Part shown: piece by piece, positions 1 to 8,547 of the stretch | Numbering within the stretch: the first letter of the stretch is position 1 | Layout: each line of letters begins with the position of its first letter | Assembly: GCF_019042245.1 (NCBI RefSeq) | Contig: NZ_JAHQCX010000021.1 | Coordinates: forward strand, 25,966 to 89,965 | DNA: 64,000 nucleotides | From: Diplocloster modestus | Lineage (GTDB): Bacteria; Bacillota; Clostridia; Lachnospirales; Lachnospiraceae | Reading direction: 5' to 3' | Translations under genes and position numbers: made by a program | The notes under the pieces: generated by a model | Databases searched by the model: none | What the model was told of the DNA's origin: nothing | What the model saw: the letters and a program-made list of their open reading frames with translations, nothing else

Positions 1-34
1 CTTACGTGCTCATAGCTATAAAATAAATTGAAAT

Positions 35-63
35 TTGACATTTGATAGAAAGAATGTTATTTT
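35..63 (+). promoter_or_regulatory. Promoter of the first lacI-type gene
   Basis: A perfect -35 box TTGACA (35-40) is followed after 17 bases by TATTTT (58-63), a sigma-A-type promoter. It lies 60 bases before the repressor start codon, with a palindromic operator between promoter and gene, which fits autoregulation by roadblock. Confidence 0.6.
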
Positions 64-93
64 GGTTCTAAAGAACATTTTGTGAAATCAAAA

Positions 94-109
94 TTGTAAA
101 CGGTTACAA
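94..109. promoter_or_regulatory. LacI-family operator, copy 1
   Basis: TTGTAAACGGTTACAA is a near-perfect palindrome. The same site recurs at 1154-1169 (reverse orientation) and 1334-1349. It lies just upstream of the repressor gene. It also fits the CcpA cre consensus, so the local LacI paralogue or CcpA could bind it. Three copies around one operon favour the local repressor. Confidence 0.75.
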
Positions 110-122
110 AGAAGGTGGATGG

Positions 123-1136
123 ATGAAACCGACGATACGCGATGTTGCTAATAGAGCTGGTGTTTCTGTCGCAACGGTATCCAGATATTTAAATAACAGC
201 AGTCTGATTGCTCCGGTTTCCAGGGATAAGGTACGAACCGCGATCGATGCGTTAAACTATCGTCCGAATATGATGGCCCGGGGCTTGGTAAAACAAAATA
301 CAGAAACGATTGCCCTGGTAGTGGATTATTCCCATGAAGAAATTTATGGAAATGAGTTTTTCTTGAAAATCCAAGTCGGACTTGAGCGTGAGTTTTCCAG
401 GCATGGATATTACTTAATGCTGGTGAACATTGCGAGCGCCGGGGAAGCGCCGGGCCTGATTAAAAAAATTATATTAGAAGGCCGGGTAGATGGTATCGTG
501 CTTCTGAATGAAATGGCGGAACCCTCCGTTATTCATTTGCTGAACGAAATGGAGGTTCCATTTGTGATCGCCGGACGCGGAGAATACAAAAATGCGGCGT
601 GGGTTGATATTGACAATATTTTGGGCGGATATGTGGCCGCCAATAAATTGATCGGCTGTGGTTTGGAAAAGATCGGTTTTATTACCAACAGCTTTCAAAA
701 GCGGTTTGTAAAAGAAAGATTCGAGGGTTTTCAAAAAGCTATGATGGAAGCGGGACTGGAATATGCCGAAACATGGGTCGCTGCCGGATTAAACACCTAT
801 CAGGATCAGATAAAATTTTTAAAGGAATGTGAAAAACCCGTTTGTGACGCTTATGTGGTTTCGGATAGCTATATCGCTTATCATTTTATAAAAGCGCTGA
901 AGAACAGCGGTTATTCGGTTCCCAAGGATGTGCAAATAGTAGCGTTTGATAATCAGCTCCTTTCGGAAGTGTCGGAGCCGGGAATCACGGTTGTTGATAT
1001 CGATGTAACTATGCTGGGTGTGCACGCGGCAAGGTTTTTGCTAGATAATCTGTATCGTTTGGATAAAAATTACGAACCGCAGGCGCGGCATGAACTTTTA
1101 GGGGTTCGACTCATAGAAAGGGGGTCTACGTTATGA
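123..1136 (+). CDS. LacI/GalR-family transcriptional repressor of a maltodextrin-type operon
   Basis: This 337-residue protein has the usual family length. The N-terminal helix-turn-helix reads MKPTIRDVANRAGVSVATVS, followed by a hinge (around NMMARGL) and a periplasmic-binding-like effector domain ending in GVRLIERGSTL. The start has a ribosome binding site (GAAGGTGGATGG). An identical palindrome before this gene and twice before the next operon suggests that it represses itself and the transporter/GH13 genes. The ligand is probably a maltodextrin, judged only from the neighbouring genes. All key segments of the family are intact, unlike the LacI gene at 6835. Confidence 0.9.
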   Translation: MKPTIRDVANRAGVSVATVSRYLNNSSLIAPVSRDKVRTAIDALNYRPNMMARGLVKQNTETIALVVDYSHEEIYGNEFFLKIQVGLEREFSRHGYYLMLVNIASAGEAPGLIKKIILEGRVDGIVLLNEMAEPSVIHLLNEMEVPFVIAGRGEYKNAAWVDIDNILGGYVAANKLIGCGLEKIGFITNSFQKRFVKERFEGFQKAMMEAGLEYAETWVAAGLNTYQDQIKFLKECEKPVCDAYVVSDSYIAYHFIKALKNSGYSVPKDVQIVAFDNQLLSEVSEPGITVVDIDVTMLGVHAARFLLDNLYRLDKNYEPQARHELLGVRLIERGSTL

Positions 1137-1153
1137 ATATTTTATACTGAAAA

Positions 1154-1169
1154 TTGTAACCGTTTACAA
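1154..1169. promoter_or_regulatory. LacI-family operator, copy 2
   Basis: TTGTAACCGTTTACAA is the exact reverse complement of the operator at 94-109. It lies 17 bases after the repressor stop codon, at the start of the 264-base spacer before the binding-protein gene. With copy 3, about 180 bases away, it could support repressor looping. Confidence 0.75.
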
Positions 1170-1333
1170 TAAAAAAAGTGTAAAATATTAAAAGATTTTG
1201 CACTGAAAAGCTGACGGATATTCCAGGGGGTAAAACCTGGAGAATGCGAATAATACAGACTTTTTAAGCCAGTTATAAATAAAAACAGGAATGAGGTTTC
1301 TATGTATAATTGAGTGAATTTTTTTGAAATTGA

Positions 1334-1349
1334 TTGTAAACGGTTACAA
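1334..1349. promoter_or_regulatory. LacI-family operator, copy 3, overlapping the likely operon promoter
   Basis: TTGTAAACGGTTACAA repeats copy 1 exactly. A -10-like TAGAAT lies at 1367-1372, so the operator would cover the -35 region and block transcription of the binding-protein gene at 1401. The -35 match is weak, so the promoter placement is tentative while the operator itself is clear. Confidence 0.75.
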
Positions 1350-1400
1350 TATGGTACAAGTAAAGGTAGAATGTAAATCTTAAACAGGAGGGAATCATTT

Positions 1401-2720
1401 ATGAAAGCAAAAAAAATCGTATCGTTTACACTTGCAGGCATTTTCATGTTGTCTTGCGCAATGGGTTGTTCCGGTAAACCGTCTGATAGTCCTTCATCGG
1501 CAGAACCAGCTGCAAAGGAAGATTCCGCGGAAAAATCCAATGCTGCGCAAGAAACAAAAGATACAACGGCAGATACTGTGAATTTGACCTTTTGGCATAC
1601 ATATAGCGAAGGAGAAGAGGCGGTTTTCCTGGATCAAGTGGTGAAAGGATTTGAAGAGGAAAACCCGGGAATTAAGATAGAAGCGGTCAGAATGCCTGTC
1701 GATGGATTACAGCAGCAGGTAATCGCAGGCGCGTCGGGCGACGCGGCCCCGGATGTGATGCGAATGGACCTGACCTGGGCGGCGGAATTCGCAAAACTGG
1801 GCGCGCTGCAGGATGTATCTGCTTTTGATGGATTTTCCGATCTGAAAGAGAATTCGTTGGAGGGGCCTATGAACACCAACTATTACAATAATGGCTATTA
1901 CGGTCTGCCTCTGAACAGCACGACTACGGTTTCTATCTGGAATATGGATCTGCTGAATGAATTCGGAATTACAACGCCTCCGGATACGATAGACGGACTT
2001 GTAGATCTGGCGAAAAAGTATAATGACCCCGCCAATGAAAAGTGGCTGTTTACGGTTGCCGGGACTTATACCTGGGCGATGCTGCCGTGGTTTTGGACTC
2101 TGGGCGGCGAGCTTACGGATGAGAACTTTAGTGTGGCCAGCGGTTACCTGAACAGCGATCAGTCCGTGGCAGCTCTTGATACCATGAGAGAGTGGTACAG
2201 CGACGGAATAATCAGCCATGCGATTATCGGGGAGCAGCCGGACGCATGGGGCGGGATGACCGGAGGAAAGTATGGGATGATTTCAGAAGGCCCGTGGTTT
2301 TTCAGTTCCAATGACAGTTCATTTAAAACCGAGACGACGCTTATGCCGGAAGGCGAGGGAGGCAGTATTTCCATCGTGGGCGGCGAAAATATTGTAATGT
2401 TCCAGAACAGTGATAAGAAGGACGCGGCCTGGAAATTTATGCAATACATGCTTAGCGACGAGTCCCAGCTGGCTATGTCGGAAGCCGGGGTGATTCCGAC
2501 GACCAAAACGGCAACAGATAAAATGGACACCAGCGCCGCTCCCTATCTGGACACCTATCTGACACAGCTAAAGACAGCGAAAGTCCGTACTCCAAGCGCT
2601 AACTGGGGTGAAATTGACACCATTTTGGGAAAGGCTTTTGAACAGGTAATCCGGGGTGAAGCAGAAGCAAAGCCGGCCTTGGATGACGCGGCTGCGCAAA
2701 TAGATGGTTTGCTGAAATAA
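1401..2720 (+). CDS. Sugar ABC transporter substrate-binding lipoprotein (family 1)
   Basis: This 439-residue protein begins with a lipoprotein signal peptide ending in AMGC (Cys23), followed by a Ser/Ala/Lys-rich linker and a family 1 extracellular binding domain (NLTFWHTYSEGEE near residue 58; GEQPDAWGGMTGGKYGMISEG in the middle). It captures an oligosaccharide outside the membrane and delivers it to the permeases at 2834 and 3750. An AGGAGG site precedes the start. No ATPase gene lies in the operon, so a shared MsmK-type ATPase elsewhere is expected. The maltodextrin substrate is inferred from the adjacent GH13 gene. Confidence 0.92.
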   Translation: MKAKKIVSFTLAGIFMLSCAMGCSGKPSDSPSSAEPAAKEDSAEKSNAAQETKDTTADTVNLTFWHTYSEGEEAVFLDQVVKGFEEENPGIKIEAVRMPVDGLQQQVIAGASGDAAPDVMRMDLTWAAEFAKLGALQDVSAFDGFSDLKENSLEGPMNTNYYNNGYYGLPLNSTTTVSIWNMDLLNEFGITTPPDTIDGLVDLAKKYNDPANEKWLFTVAGTYTWAMLPWFWTLGGELTDENFSVASGYLNSDQSVAALDTMREWYSDGIISHAIIGEQPDAWGGMTGGKYGMISEGPWFFSSNDSSFKTETTLMPEGEGGSISIVGGENIVMFQNSDKKDAAWKFMQYMLSDESQLAMSEAGVIPTTKTATDKMDTSAAPYLDTYLTQLKTAKVRTPSANWGEIDTILGKAFEQVIRGEAEAKPALDDAAAQIDGLLK

Positions 2721-2739
2721 TGCGGCTGTCGGAGCTTGA

Positions 2740-2768
2740 GCATGGGGGGAGTCAAAGCCCCCCTATGC
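2740..2768 (+). promoter_or_regulatory. Intra-operon stem-loop between binding-protein and permease genes
   Basis: GCATGGGGGG (2740-2749) pairs with CCCCCCTATGC (2758-2768) around an 8-base loop, with one bulge. No T-run follows, so it is probably an mRNA 3'-end stabiliser or partial attenuator. Such a hairpin would keep binding protein in excess over permease. It also lies upstream of the preferred permease start at 2834. Confidence 0.6.
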
Positions 2769-2833
2769 TTAGCATAAGCCAAACGATGATTTCCCCTGTC
2801 AATGGTAGTTCTGATTTATGTATGGAGGTTTGT

Positions 2834-3748
2834 ATGGGAAAAAGATTGCCTTTCGGACAAAGGATCAAGATCGGCTTCCAACAATGGCTTGCCGCGCTGC
2901 CCTTTATTGCGGCAGGGTTGATTTTGATGGGGATGTTTACCATTTATCCCTTGGTTCGGAATATTCAGATTAGTGTCTCGGACTATAATATTATTGCGAA
3001 TAAAACCGGCGGATTTCTGGGGATTCAAAATTATATCCGTATGTTTTTAGATTCGGACTGGCTCCGTTCGCTGAGAAACACATTATTGTACGCGTTGGTT
3101 ACGGTTCCGGGCCAGATGTTTTTTGGGTTGCTGCTGGCGGTCCTTATAAACTCCGTTACCAAAGCGAAAACGATGTTCAAAGTAATAACTTATCTGCCGG
3201 TCATCACTTCCTGGGTGGTTGCTTCCCTGGTATTCAAATATATTTTTGCGTCGGGGAACGGAGGCTTGATTAATTATATTTTCATGCAGCTTCATTTTAT
3301 CGAAACGCCTGTGGCATGGCTGCAAAATGAGTGGACGGCAAACGTTGTTTTATGGATCTTCGGAATATGGAAAGGGACCGGCTGGACCATGATCATATAT
3401 CTGGCAGCCCTGCAGGGCGTCTCCCAGACCATATATGAAGCGGCGTCCATAGACGGAGCGGGAAGTATCGCCAAGTTTTTCAGAATAACGATACCTTTGG
3501 TAAAAAACACCACGCTATATTTGCTCACCGTCCTGACGATCGGTGCGTTCGGAGCATATATTCATGTTATGATGATTACAAACGGGGCTCCGCTTGGCCG
3601 GACCCAGGAACTGATGAATTATATGTATAATACCGCGTTTACAAGTTATGATTTTTCTTATGCCGCGGCGCAGGCTGTTGTAATAGGAGTAATCGTATTC
3701 CTGATCTCTCTTGTACAAAGAAAACTATCAAAGGAGACGGTGAATTAG
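2834..3748 (+). CDS. Sugar ABC transporter permease, MalF/UgpA type
   Basis: This 304-residue membrane protein has about six transmembrane segments and the binding-protein-dependent permease EAA-type loop (YEAASIDGAGSIAKFFRITIP). The reading frame is open back to 2720, but the start at 2834 (MGKRLPFGQR) has a GGAGG site five bases upstream, while the longer form would run through the stem-loop at 2740-2768. It pairs with the permease at 3750 to form the channel. Confidence 0.88.
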   Translation: MGKRLPFGQRIKIGFQQWLAALPFIAAGLILMGMFTIYPLVRNIQISVSDYNIIANKTGGFLGIQNYIRMFLDSDWLRSLRNTLLYALVTVPGQMFFGLLLAVLINSVTKAKTMFKVITYLPVITSWVVASLVFKYIFASGNGGLINYIFMQLHFIETPVAWLQNEWTANVVLWIFGIWKGTGWTMIIYLAALQGVSQTIYEAASIDGAGSIAKFFRITIPLVKNTTLYLLTVLTIGAFGAYIHVMMITNGAPLGRTQELMNYMYNTAFTSYDFSYAAAQAVVIGVIVFLISLVQRKLSKETVN

Positions 3749-3749
3749 A

Positions 3750-4643
3750 ATGAAAACAAGCCATATAAGATACAGTACGGGCCATAGTACAAGCCAAAGC
3801 AAAAGCCACAGTAAAAGCCGCAGTTTGCGAAACCTTCCGGTTTATATCGGCTTAAGCCTGTTTAGCATTTCCGCCCTGGTCGTGTTTCTGTATATGCTGG
3901 CTACGGCCATGACCCCCCAATCTTATTCCATGCCGTATCCGCCGATTTTGATTCCGGACAGCTTCTATCTGGAGAATTTTAAAATTGCATGGAATTCTAA
4001 TAACTTTGGGGCATATTTTGCTAACAGTGTTTTTGTAACCGTTATCGCTACCCTGCTGATTGTGATTGTTTCCTGTATGTGCGCCTACGCATTTGCCAGA
4101 ATGAAGTTTCCGGGGCGCGATTTGCTTTTTAATCTGTTTTTGTTTAGTATGATGGTACCGACCCTGACAAATTTGGTTGCACAATTCACCCTGCTCCAAT
4201 CGATGCACTTGGTAGACAAATATACCGGTTTGATTCTTATCTATGTGGGGATTGGGATTGCGTCAAACACTTATTTTCTGAGGAGTTTTTTCCTGGGCCT
4301 GCCCCATGAGCTGGAGGAAGCCATGATTATGGACGGAGGGACGAACTGGACAATTTTTCGTCATCTTGTGCTGCCCTTAAGCAAACCGGCTATCGCTACC
4401 TTTGGAATTTTGGCGTTTTCAAATACATGGGATGAATTCCTGTTGGCTTTGACCCTGATTAAAACGCCTGATAAGAGGACCCTGCCCATCGCCATTAAGT
4501 TATTTGAAGGGCAGCATGTCAATAACTGGAGCCTGATATTCGCGGCCTCGCTGATCGCGATCGTTCCTATTCTGATTATTTATATCGCATTTCAAAAAAA
4601 CCTCATAAAGGGCGGCGCTCTGGACGGGACTTTAAAGGAGTAG
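3750..4643 (+). CDS. Sugar ABC transporter permease, MalG/UgpE type
   Basis: This 297-residue permease has the EAA loop LEEAMIMDGGTNWTIFRHLV and six predicted membrane helices. It begins one base after the stop of the upstream permease, so the two are translationally linked. The cytoplasmic N-terminus has an odd low-complexity Ser/Lys/His stretch (STSQSKSHSKSRS, residues about 14-26) that is unusual in this family. The C-terminus ends in the usual FQKNLIKGGALDGTLKE. Confidence 0.92.
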   Translation: MKTSHIRYSTGHSTSQSKSHSKSRSLRNLPVYIGLSLFSISALVVFLYMLATAMTPQSYSMPYPPILIPDSFYLENFKIAWNSNNFGAYFANSVFVTVIATLLIVIVSCMCAYAFARMKFPGRDLLFNLFLFSMMVPTLTNLVAQFTLLQSMHLVDKYTGLILIYVGIGIASNTYFLRSFFLGLPHELEEAMIMDGGTNWTIFRHLVLPLSKPAIATFGILAFSNTWDEFLLALTLIKTPDKRTLPIAIKLFEGQHVNNWSLIFAASLIAIVPILIIYIAFQKNLIKGGALDGTLKE

Positions 4644-4647
4644 AATC

Positions 4648-6348
4648 ATGTTACAGAATAATCAATTTTCCGTATTTCATTCGACGGCTTATCCCTGGCA
4701 GTATGTGGATTCGGATCAGGTGCTGCACCTTATGATCTGCGTGAAAGGAGCGGGGCCCATATCCATAAAATGTCTGGCGTGTGACCCGTGTGACACTGAT
4801 AAAGGGGTGTTGGGGGAAGATATGCCCAGACTTTTCACAAACGAAATGCGCTGCGAAATGGAAGGGCCGGGAATACAGTATTTTACATTGCATATACCAA
4901 TGAACACTCATAAGCTGCGGTATCATTTCAGCATATCCGTGCTGGGCCACACGTATCTATACGATGAGTCGGGCCTGTCGGAGGATAAGGAAGAGCTTTA
5001 TATCCGGCCGTTTTTTGTTGCGTACACATATCCCGACCGGTGCGGGGGAGTGCCGAAGTGGTGTAACGGCATGGTGTGGTATCAGATATTTCCGGACCGA
5101 TTTGCGAAAGAAAATTCGGATCAAACTCGTGGCTGGCAATCGGGAAAAATCACAGATAAAGATCTGGTATGCGGCGGAACGCTCAAAGGCATTATCTCTA
5201 AGATCCCCTATCTCAAACAACTGGGAATCAAAGGGATTTATTTGAATCCGATTTTTCAGGCCGGCTCCATCCACCGGTATGATATCATTGATTATCTCAA
5301 AATAGATCCAATCCTTGGAACGGAAGAAGACTTTGTGGAATTATGTGAAAAATGTCATAGCAATGGCATTCGGATCATGATGGATGGTGTGTTCAATCAC
5401 TGTTCGTATCTGTCGCCCCAATTTCAGGATGTGATAAATAAGGGAGAGCATTCACGTTATTATGATTGGTTTATCGTTTATGATACGGACCGCCTTAAGA
5501 AAATGGATGTGAAAACCGGAGCGGATGCACAGTTCCGGGTATCGCCTGTCTATGAAACATTTGCGTTTGTCCCGTCTATGCCGAAGTTTAATACCTGTAA
5601 TCCGCAGGTGATGGATTATCTGATCGGGGCAGCCGAATATTGGACAAAAAAATGTGGGATCGACGCCTGGCGGCTGGATGTGCCGGATGAAGTGAATATT
5701 GAATTTCTGCGGGAGTTTCGAAGACGTATCAAAACGCGGAACCCAGATATCTATATCGTGGGGGAATTCTGGGGCAATGCGGCCAGGTGGCTTGACGGCG
5801 AAACCTTTGACGGGGCAATGAATTATCCGCTGTATTTTATCGTAAGGGATTTCCTGGCCAAAGAGAAAATCAGCGCAGTTCCGTGTGCGAAACTCCTGCC
5901 CCAATGTCTGATGGCAAATCCCCCGGTTCGGCGCTGCGGTATGTTTACTTTCTGTTCAACACACGATACGCCCAGGATTCTGTGGCATTGCGGAGAGGAT
6001 CGGAAAAAAAGGGATTTGTGTTATATTCTTACTGCGGCTCTGGGGGGCCAATTGTCTGTTTACTATGGGGACGAAATCGGAATGACCGGCGGCTATGATC
6101 CGGATAACCGCAGATGCTACCCCTGGAATAGCGGGACAGCGCCAAAGGAAATGAAGGAAGCAATCCGCGATGCGGTGAGCCTGGCGTCTGACGATGAGAA
6201 GGGCAGGATTTGCCGTATATGCGCGTTGGATGAGGAGGTGCTCGGCGTTATATATGAAAGAAGGAGGTTGTATATCAACCGATCCAAAGAGGAAAAAGAA
6301 TTACCGGACGGGACGAAGATTTGTCCGCAGAGTTACTGCTATCTATAA
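4648..6348 (+). CDS. Glycoside hydrolase family 13, neopullulanase/cyclomaltodextrinase type
   Basis: This 566-residue cytoplasmic enzyme has no signal peptide. Residues about 1-135 form an N-terminal beta domain, followed by a GH13 barrel opening with VWYQIFPDRFAKEN. Catalytic residues are visible: nucleophile Asp344 (DAWRLDVPDEV), acid/base Glu373 (VGEFWG) and transition-state Asp440 (CSTHDTPR); DGVFNHC is conserved region I. It probably cleaves alpha-1,4-glucans or cyclodextrins brought in by the preceding importer. It starts four bases after the permease stop. The C-terminal sandwich is short. Confidence 0.9.
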   Translation: MLQNNQFSVFHSTAYPWQYVDSDQVLHLMICVKGAGPISIKCLACDPCDTDKGVLGEDMPRLFTNEMRCEMEGPGIQYFTLHIPMNTHKLRYHFSISVLGHTYLYDESGLSEDKEELYIRPFFVAYTYPDRCGGVPKWCNGMVWYQIFPDRFAKENSDQTRGWQSGKITDKDLVCGGTLKGIISKIPYLKQLGIKGIYLNPIFQAGSIHRYDIIDYLKIDPILGTEEDFVELCEKCHSNGIRIMMDGVFNHCSYLSPQFQDVINKGEHSRYYDWFIVYDTDRLKKMDVKTGADAQFRVSPVYETFAFVPSMPKFNTCNPQVMDYLIGAAEYWTKKCGIDAWRLDVPDEVNIEFLREFRRRIKTRNPDIYIVGEFWGNAARWLDGETFDGAMNYPLYFIVRDFLAKEKISAVPCAKLLPQCLMANPPVRRCGMFTFCSTHDTPRILWHCGEDRKKRDLCYILTAALGGQLSVYYGDEIGMTGGYDPDNRRCYPWNSGTAPKEMKEAIRDAVSLASDDEKGRICRICALDEEVLGVIYERRRLYINRSKEEKELPDGTKICPQSYCYL

Positions 6349-6386
6349 TTCATAAATTGTCTGCGGGATTGCGACTATCATAGCAC

Positions 6387-6575
6387 TTGAAAAACAAAAA
6401 CTTGATTTTTCAAAGAGTTTGTGCTAGTGACGATGTTCGTCAGAGGGAGCTTGCTCCTTTGGAAAAAATCAGCGATAATTATGAAAAGATAGTTCTTTCA
6501 ATGAATACAGAAATGGATTTGTCATACGAGGGCATTAAGTCGCTCAATCTTATTGATTGGCTGATTGCTGAATAA
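6387..6575 (+). pseudogene. C-terminal remnant of a DUF4143-type AAA ATPase
   Basis: The 62-codon frame carries REL-APLEKISDNYEKIVLSM, then YEGIKSLNLIDWL, which resembles the extreme C-terminus of the large AAA+/DUF4143 ATPase family (about 400 residues). Nothing of the ATPase core lies upstream, where the frame runs into the GH13 3' region. No ribosome binding site is seen. The identification rests on remembered family endings, so it is moderate. Confidence 0.55.
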
Positions 6576-6629
6576 TGTATCATAATTCCGAGAAACTTTA
6601 TGTTAGATATTAATCTTCTTGGAAAAGGA

Positions 6630-6659
6630 GCATCTACCTCCGGGATAGGTGCTTTTCTT
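6630..6659 (+). terminator. Rho-independent terminator
   Basis: GCATCTA (6630-6636) pairs with TAGGTGC (6646-6652) with one G-U pair, followed by TTTTCTT. It follows the ATPase remnant and may now end transcription of the GH13 operon. Confidence 0.65.
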
Positions 6660-6834
6660 ATGTCCATTTTCAAAAAAGAGTGTGAAACCCTATAGTAATA
6701 TTTTCTGGAGGCAGGACGGCCTTTATGTTATTACAAATAACCTGACAAGTGAACAGAGTTAGGAATATAATTAATTTAACGATAAGGATTCACGTGAACC
6801 CCCTTTCCAAAATTTACAGAAAAGAGGAAACAAT

Positions 6835-7530
6835 ATGTCCGTTACCATAAAAGATATTGCCAGAATTGCGGGTGTTTCCCATACGACAGTCCTGAAAGCC
6901 CTGCACAATAAACCGAAGATCAGTCCGCAGCTGCGGGAGAAAATCCTGCAGATTGCCAAGGAGAACAACTATACGTTAAATACGAATGCCAGCAACCTGG
7001 CGCTTAAGACCACCAATGTGATCGGTATCGTGGTCACAGACATATCGATTCCCCTGTTCGCGGAGATGGTGAGAATGGTAGAGCGGGTGGCCGGAATTAT
7101 TATCGCTCCCACTTATGAGGAGACGGAATTCGTAGATTATCTGAAAAATACGGATATCCCCTTTTTGGTATTGGGACGTCTGGAAGGAATGGATATTGAT
7201 TATATTACCTTTGACGACTTTTCCGCGACCTATAAAGCCACGGTTCACCTGATCAGCCAGGGGCATAAAAGAATCGCGCTGGCGATCCGCGGGGATAAGG
7301 ATATTTACCCATACCGGTATTGGCTGGAAGGATATCAGTCTGCGCTTTCCGAATACGGAATTCCTTATGACGGGGAACTGATCCTTACCTGCAAAGTGAC
7401 GCCGGCGGACGGATATGAGACGGCGGGAAGGGTGCTTAAGCTGGAGCAGGAACCCGGGATCATTCGAGAACTGCTGGAGGTGGAGCTGATCGAAAGGGAA
7501 TCTACAGGAAAAGCTGCAGCACGGACATAG
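6835..7530 (+). pseudogene. LacI-family regulator with two internal in-frame deletions
   Basis: The frame gives 231 residues against about 330 for the family. The N-terminal helix-turn-helix is intact (MSVTIKDIARIAGVSHTTVL). The first effector strand then jumps from MVRMVERVA straight to GIIIAPTYEE, losing about 35 residues. Near the end LKLEQEP joins directly to GIIRELLEVELIERES, losing most of the second subdomain. The DNA-binding part could still be made, but ligand control is probably lost. It heads a patch of eroded sugar genes (7545-8494). A good ribosome binding site (AGAGGAAACA) remains. Confidence 0.75.
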
Positions 7531-7544
7531 AGAGGGGGGATACG

Positions 7545-8120
7545 ATGGAGAGAGAACAGGAGCTATGGGACGCCGGCTGGATATGGGCGGCGCACCACCA
7601 ATATACTGCGAATTGTTATATTCTGTTTTGCAAGACTTTTGCAGTGAATGCGCCGGAGAACGTGACCGCAGTGCGCATTCGGAGCGCAGGTACGGAATAC
7701 AGGCTGTATTGGAACGGAACCTTTCTGGGAAGGGGAAGCATCCCCTCCAACCACGGGAATTTTTACTAAGAGGAATTCTGTATCACAACCGAGGTAAAAG
7801 ATCTGCTGAAAAAGAAGAACTGTATCTGTGTAGTCGCCCATAACTCGGGAGTGGGGCAGCACGGAAGGGAAAGCGCTGGAGGCGGTTTCGCGCTGGAGGC
7901 CAGGATCGAGGGGGCGGAAGGGACACAGATCATTCAGACGGATGAGACTTGGGATACCAAAGTGCCGGAGTGGTGGAACCAGGGGGCGCCGCAGATGTTC
8001 TGGACCATTGGCTATCAGGAGGAAGTGGAGCTAACGGCGTTCGAGGAAGATATGCGTAACCTGCTTAGGCCTGGCCTGGATGACGGAAGTGATCCTTCTC
8101 TCCGGGAGGGGTGGATATGA
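7545..8120 (+). pseudogene. N-terminal remnant of a GH78-like (alpha-L-rhamnosidase) gene, interrupted by a stop
   Basis: Codons from 7545 read like the N-terminal sugar-binding domains of alpha-L-rhamnosidases: DAGWIWAAHHQY, YRLYWNGTFLGRG, and after an in-frame TAA at 7767-7769 the same frame continues EEFCITTEVKDLL, VVAHNSGVGQHG, QTDETWDTK and PQMFWTIGYQEEVEL. The single nonsense codon and loss of everything after about residue 170 (the catalytic barrel of a protein near 900 residues) make it a pseudogene. A complete GH78 enzyme is present at 49671. Confidence 0.7.
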
Positions 8121-8494
8121 TCCTGGCAGCTTCCCGTGATGTACAAAAGGGGGGGAGATTCGAGGGGAGACGGGTATACCAGCATAATCCGCAGGTTTTA
8201 TTTGTGAGAAGCAATAAAGACGAAAATATCCGGTTTGGCGAAGTGATTGCCGAAAAAGTTAATGCTTCCCAGGGACCGGTAAAAATATGTATTCCGACAG
8301 GGGGATTTTCGGCAGTGGACCGGGAAGGCGAAATTTTCTATGATGTTCAGGCAGACAAAGCGTTTGTGGGTGCTTTGAAAGCCGGGATAACCAATGAACA
8401 AATAGAGATTATGGAAATACCCGGGAACATTAATGATTCAATATTTGCCGAGGCAGTGGTGTCAAAGCTTGGAGAAATGCTTTCTGTTGGTTAA
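8111..8494 (+). pseudogene. C-terminal remnant of a UPF0261 (Tm-1-like ATP-binding) gene
   Basis: The 127-codon frame matches the C-terminal third of UPF0261/Tm-1-like proteins (about 400 residues): FEGRRVYQHNPQVLFVRSNK, then KICIPTGGFSAVDREG with FYDVQADKAF, and the terminal IPGNINDSIFAEAVV. The first two thirds are absent and the frame opens inside the end of the GH78 remnant, so a deletion has fused the two. A weak ribosome binding site (GGGAGGGG) precedes it, so a short product is possible. Confidence 0.7.
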
Positions 8495-8517
8495 AGTCAC
8501 TGATTGAGCAGACATAT

Positions 8518-8542
8518 GCGCGGAAGAACGCGCGAATGGAGG
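8518..8542 (+). promoter_or_regulatory. Hairpin directly before the Shine-Dalgarno sequence
   Basis: GCGCG (8518-8522) pairs with CGCGC (8529-8533) around GAAGAA, and the GGAGG site follows four bases later (8538-8542), before ATG at 8548. The same arrangement occurs at 21947, 35161, 45254 and 49641. Confidence 0.5.
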
Positions 8543-8547
8543 ATATA

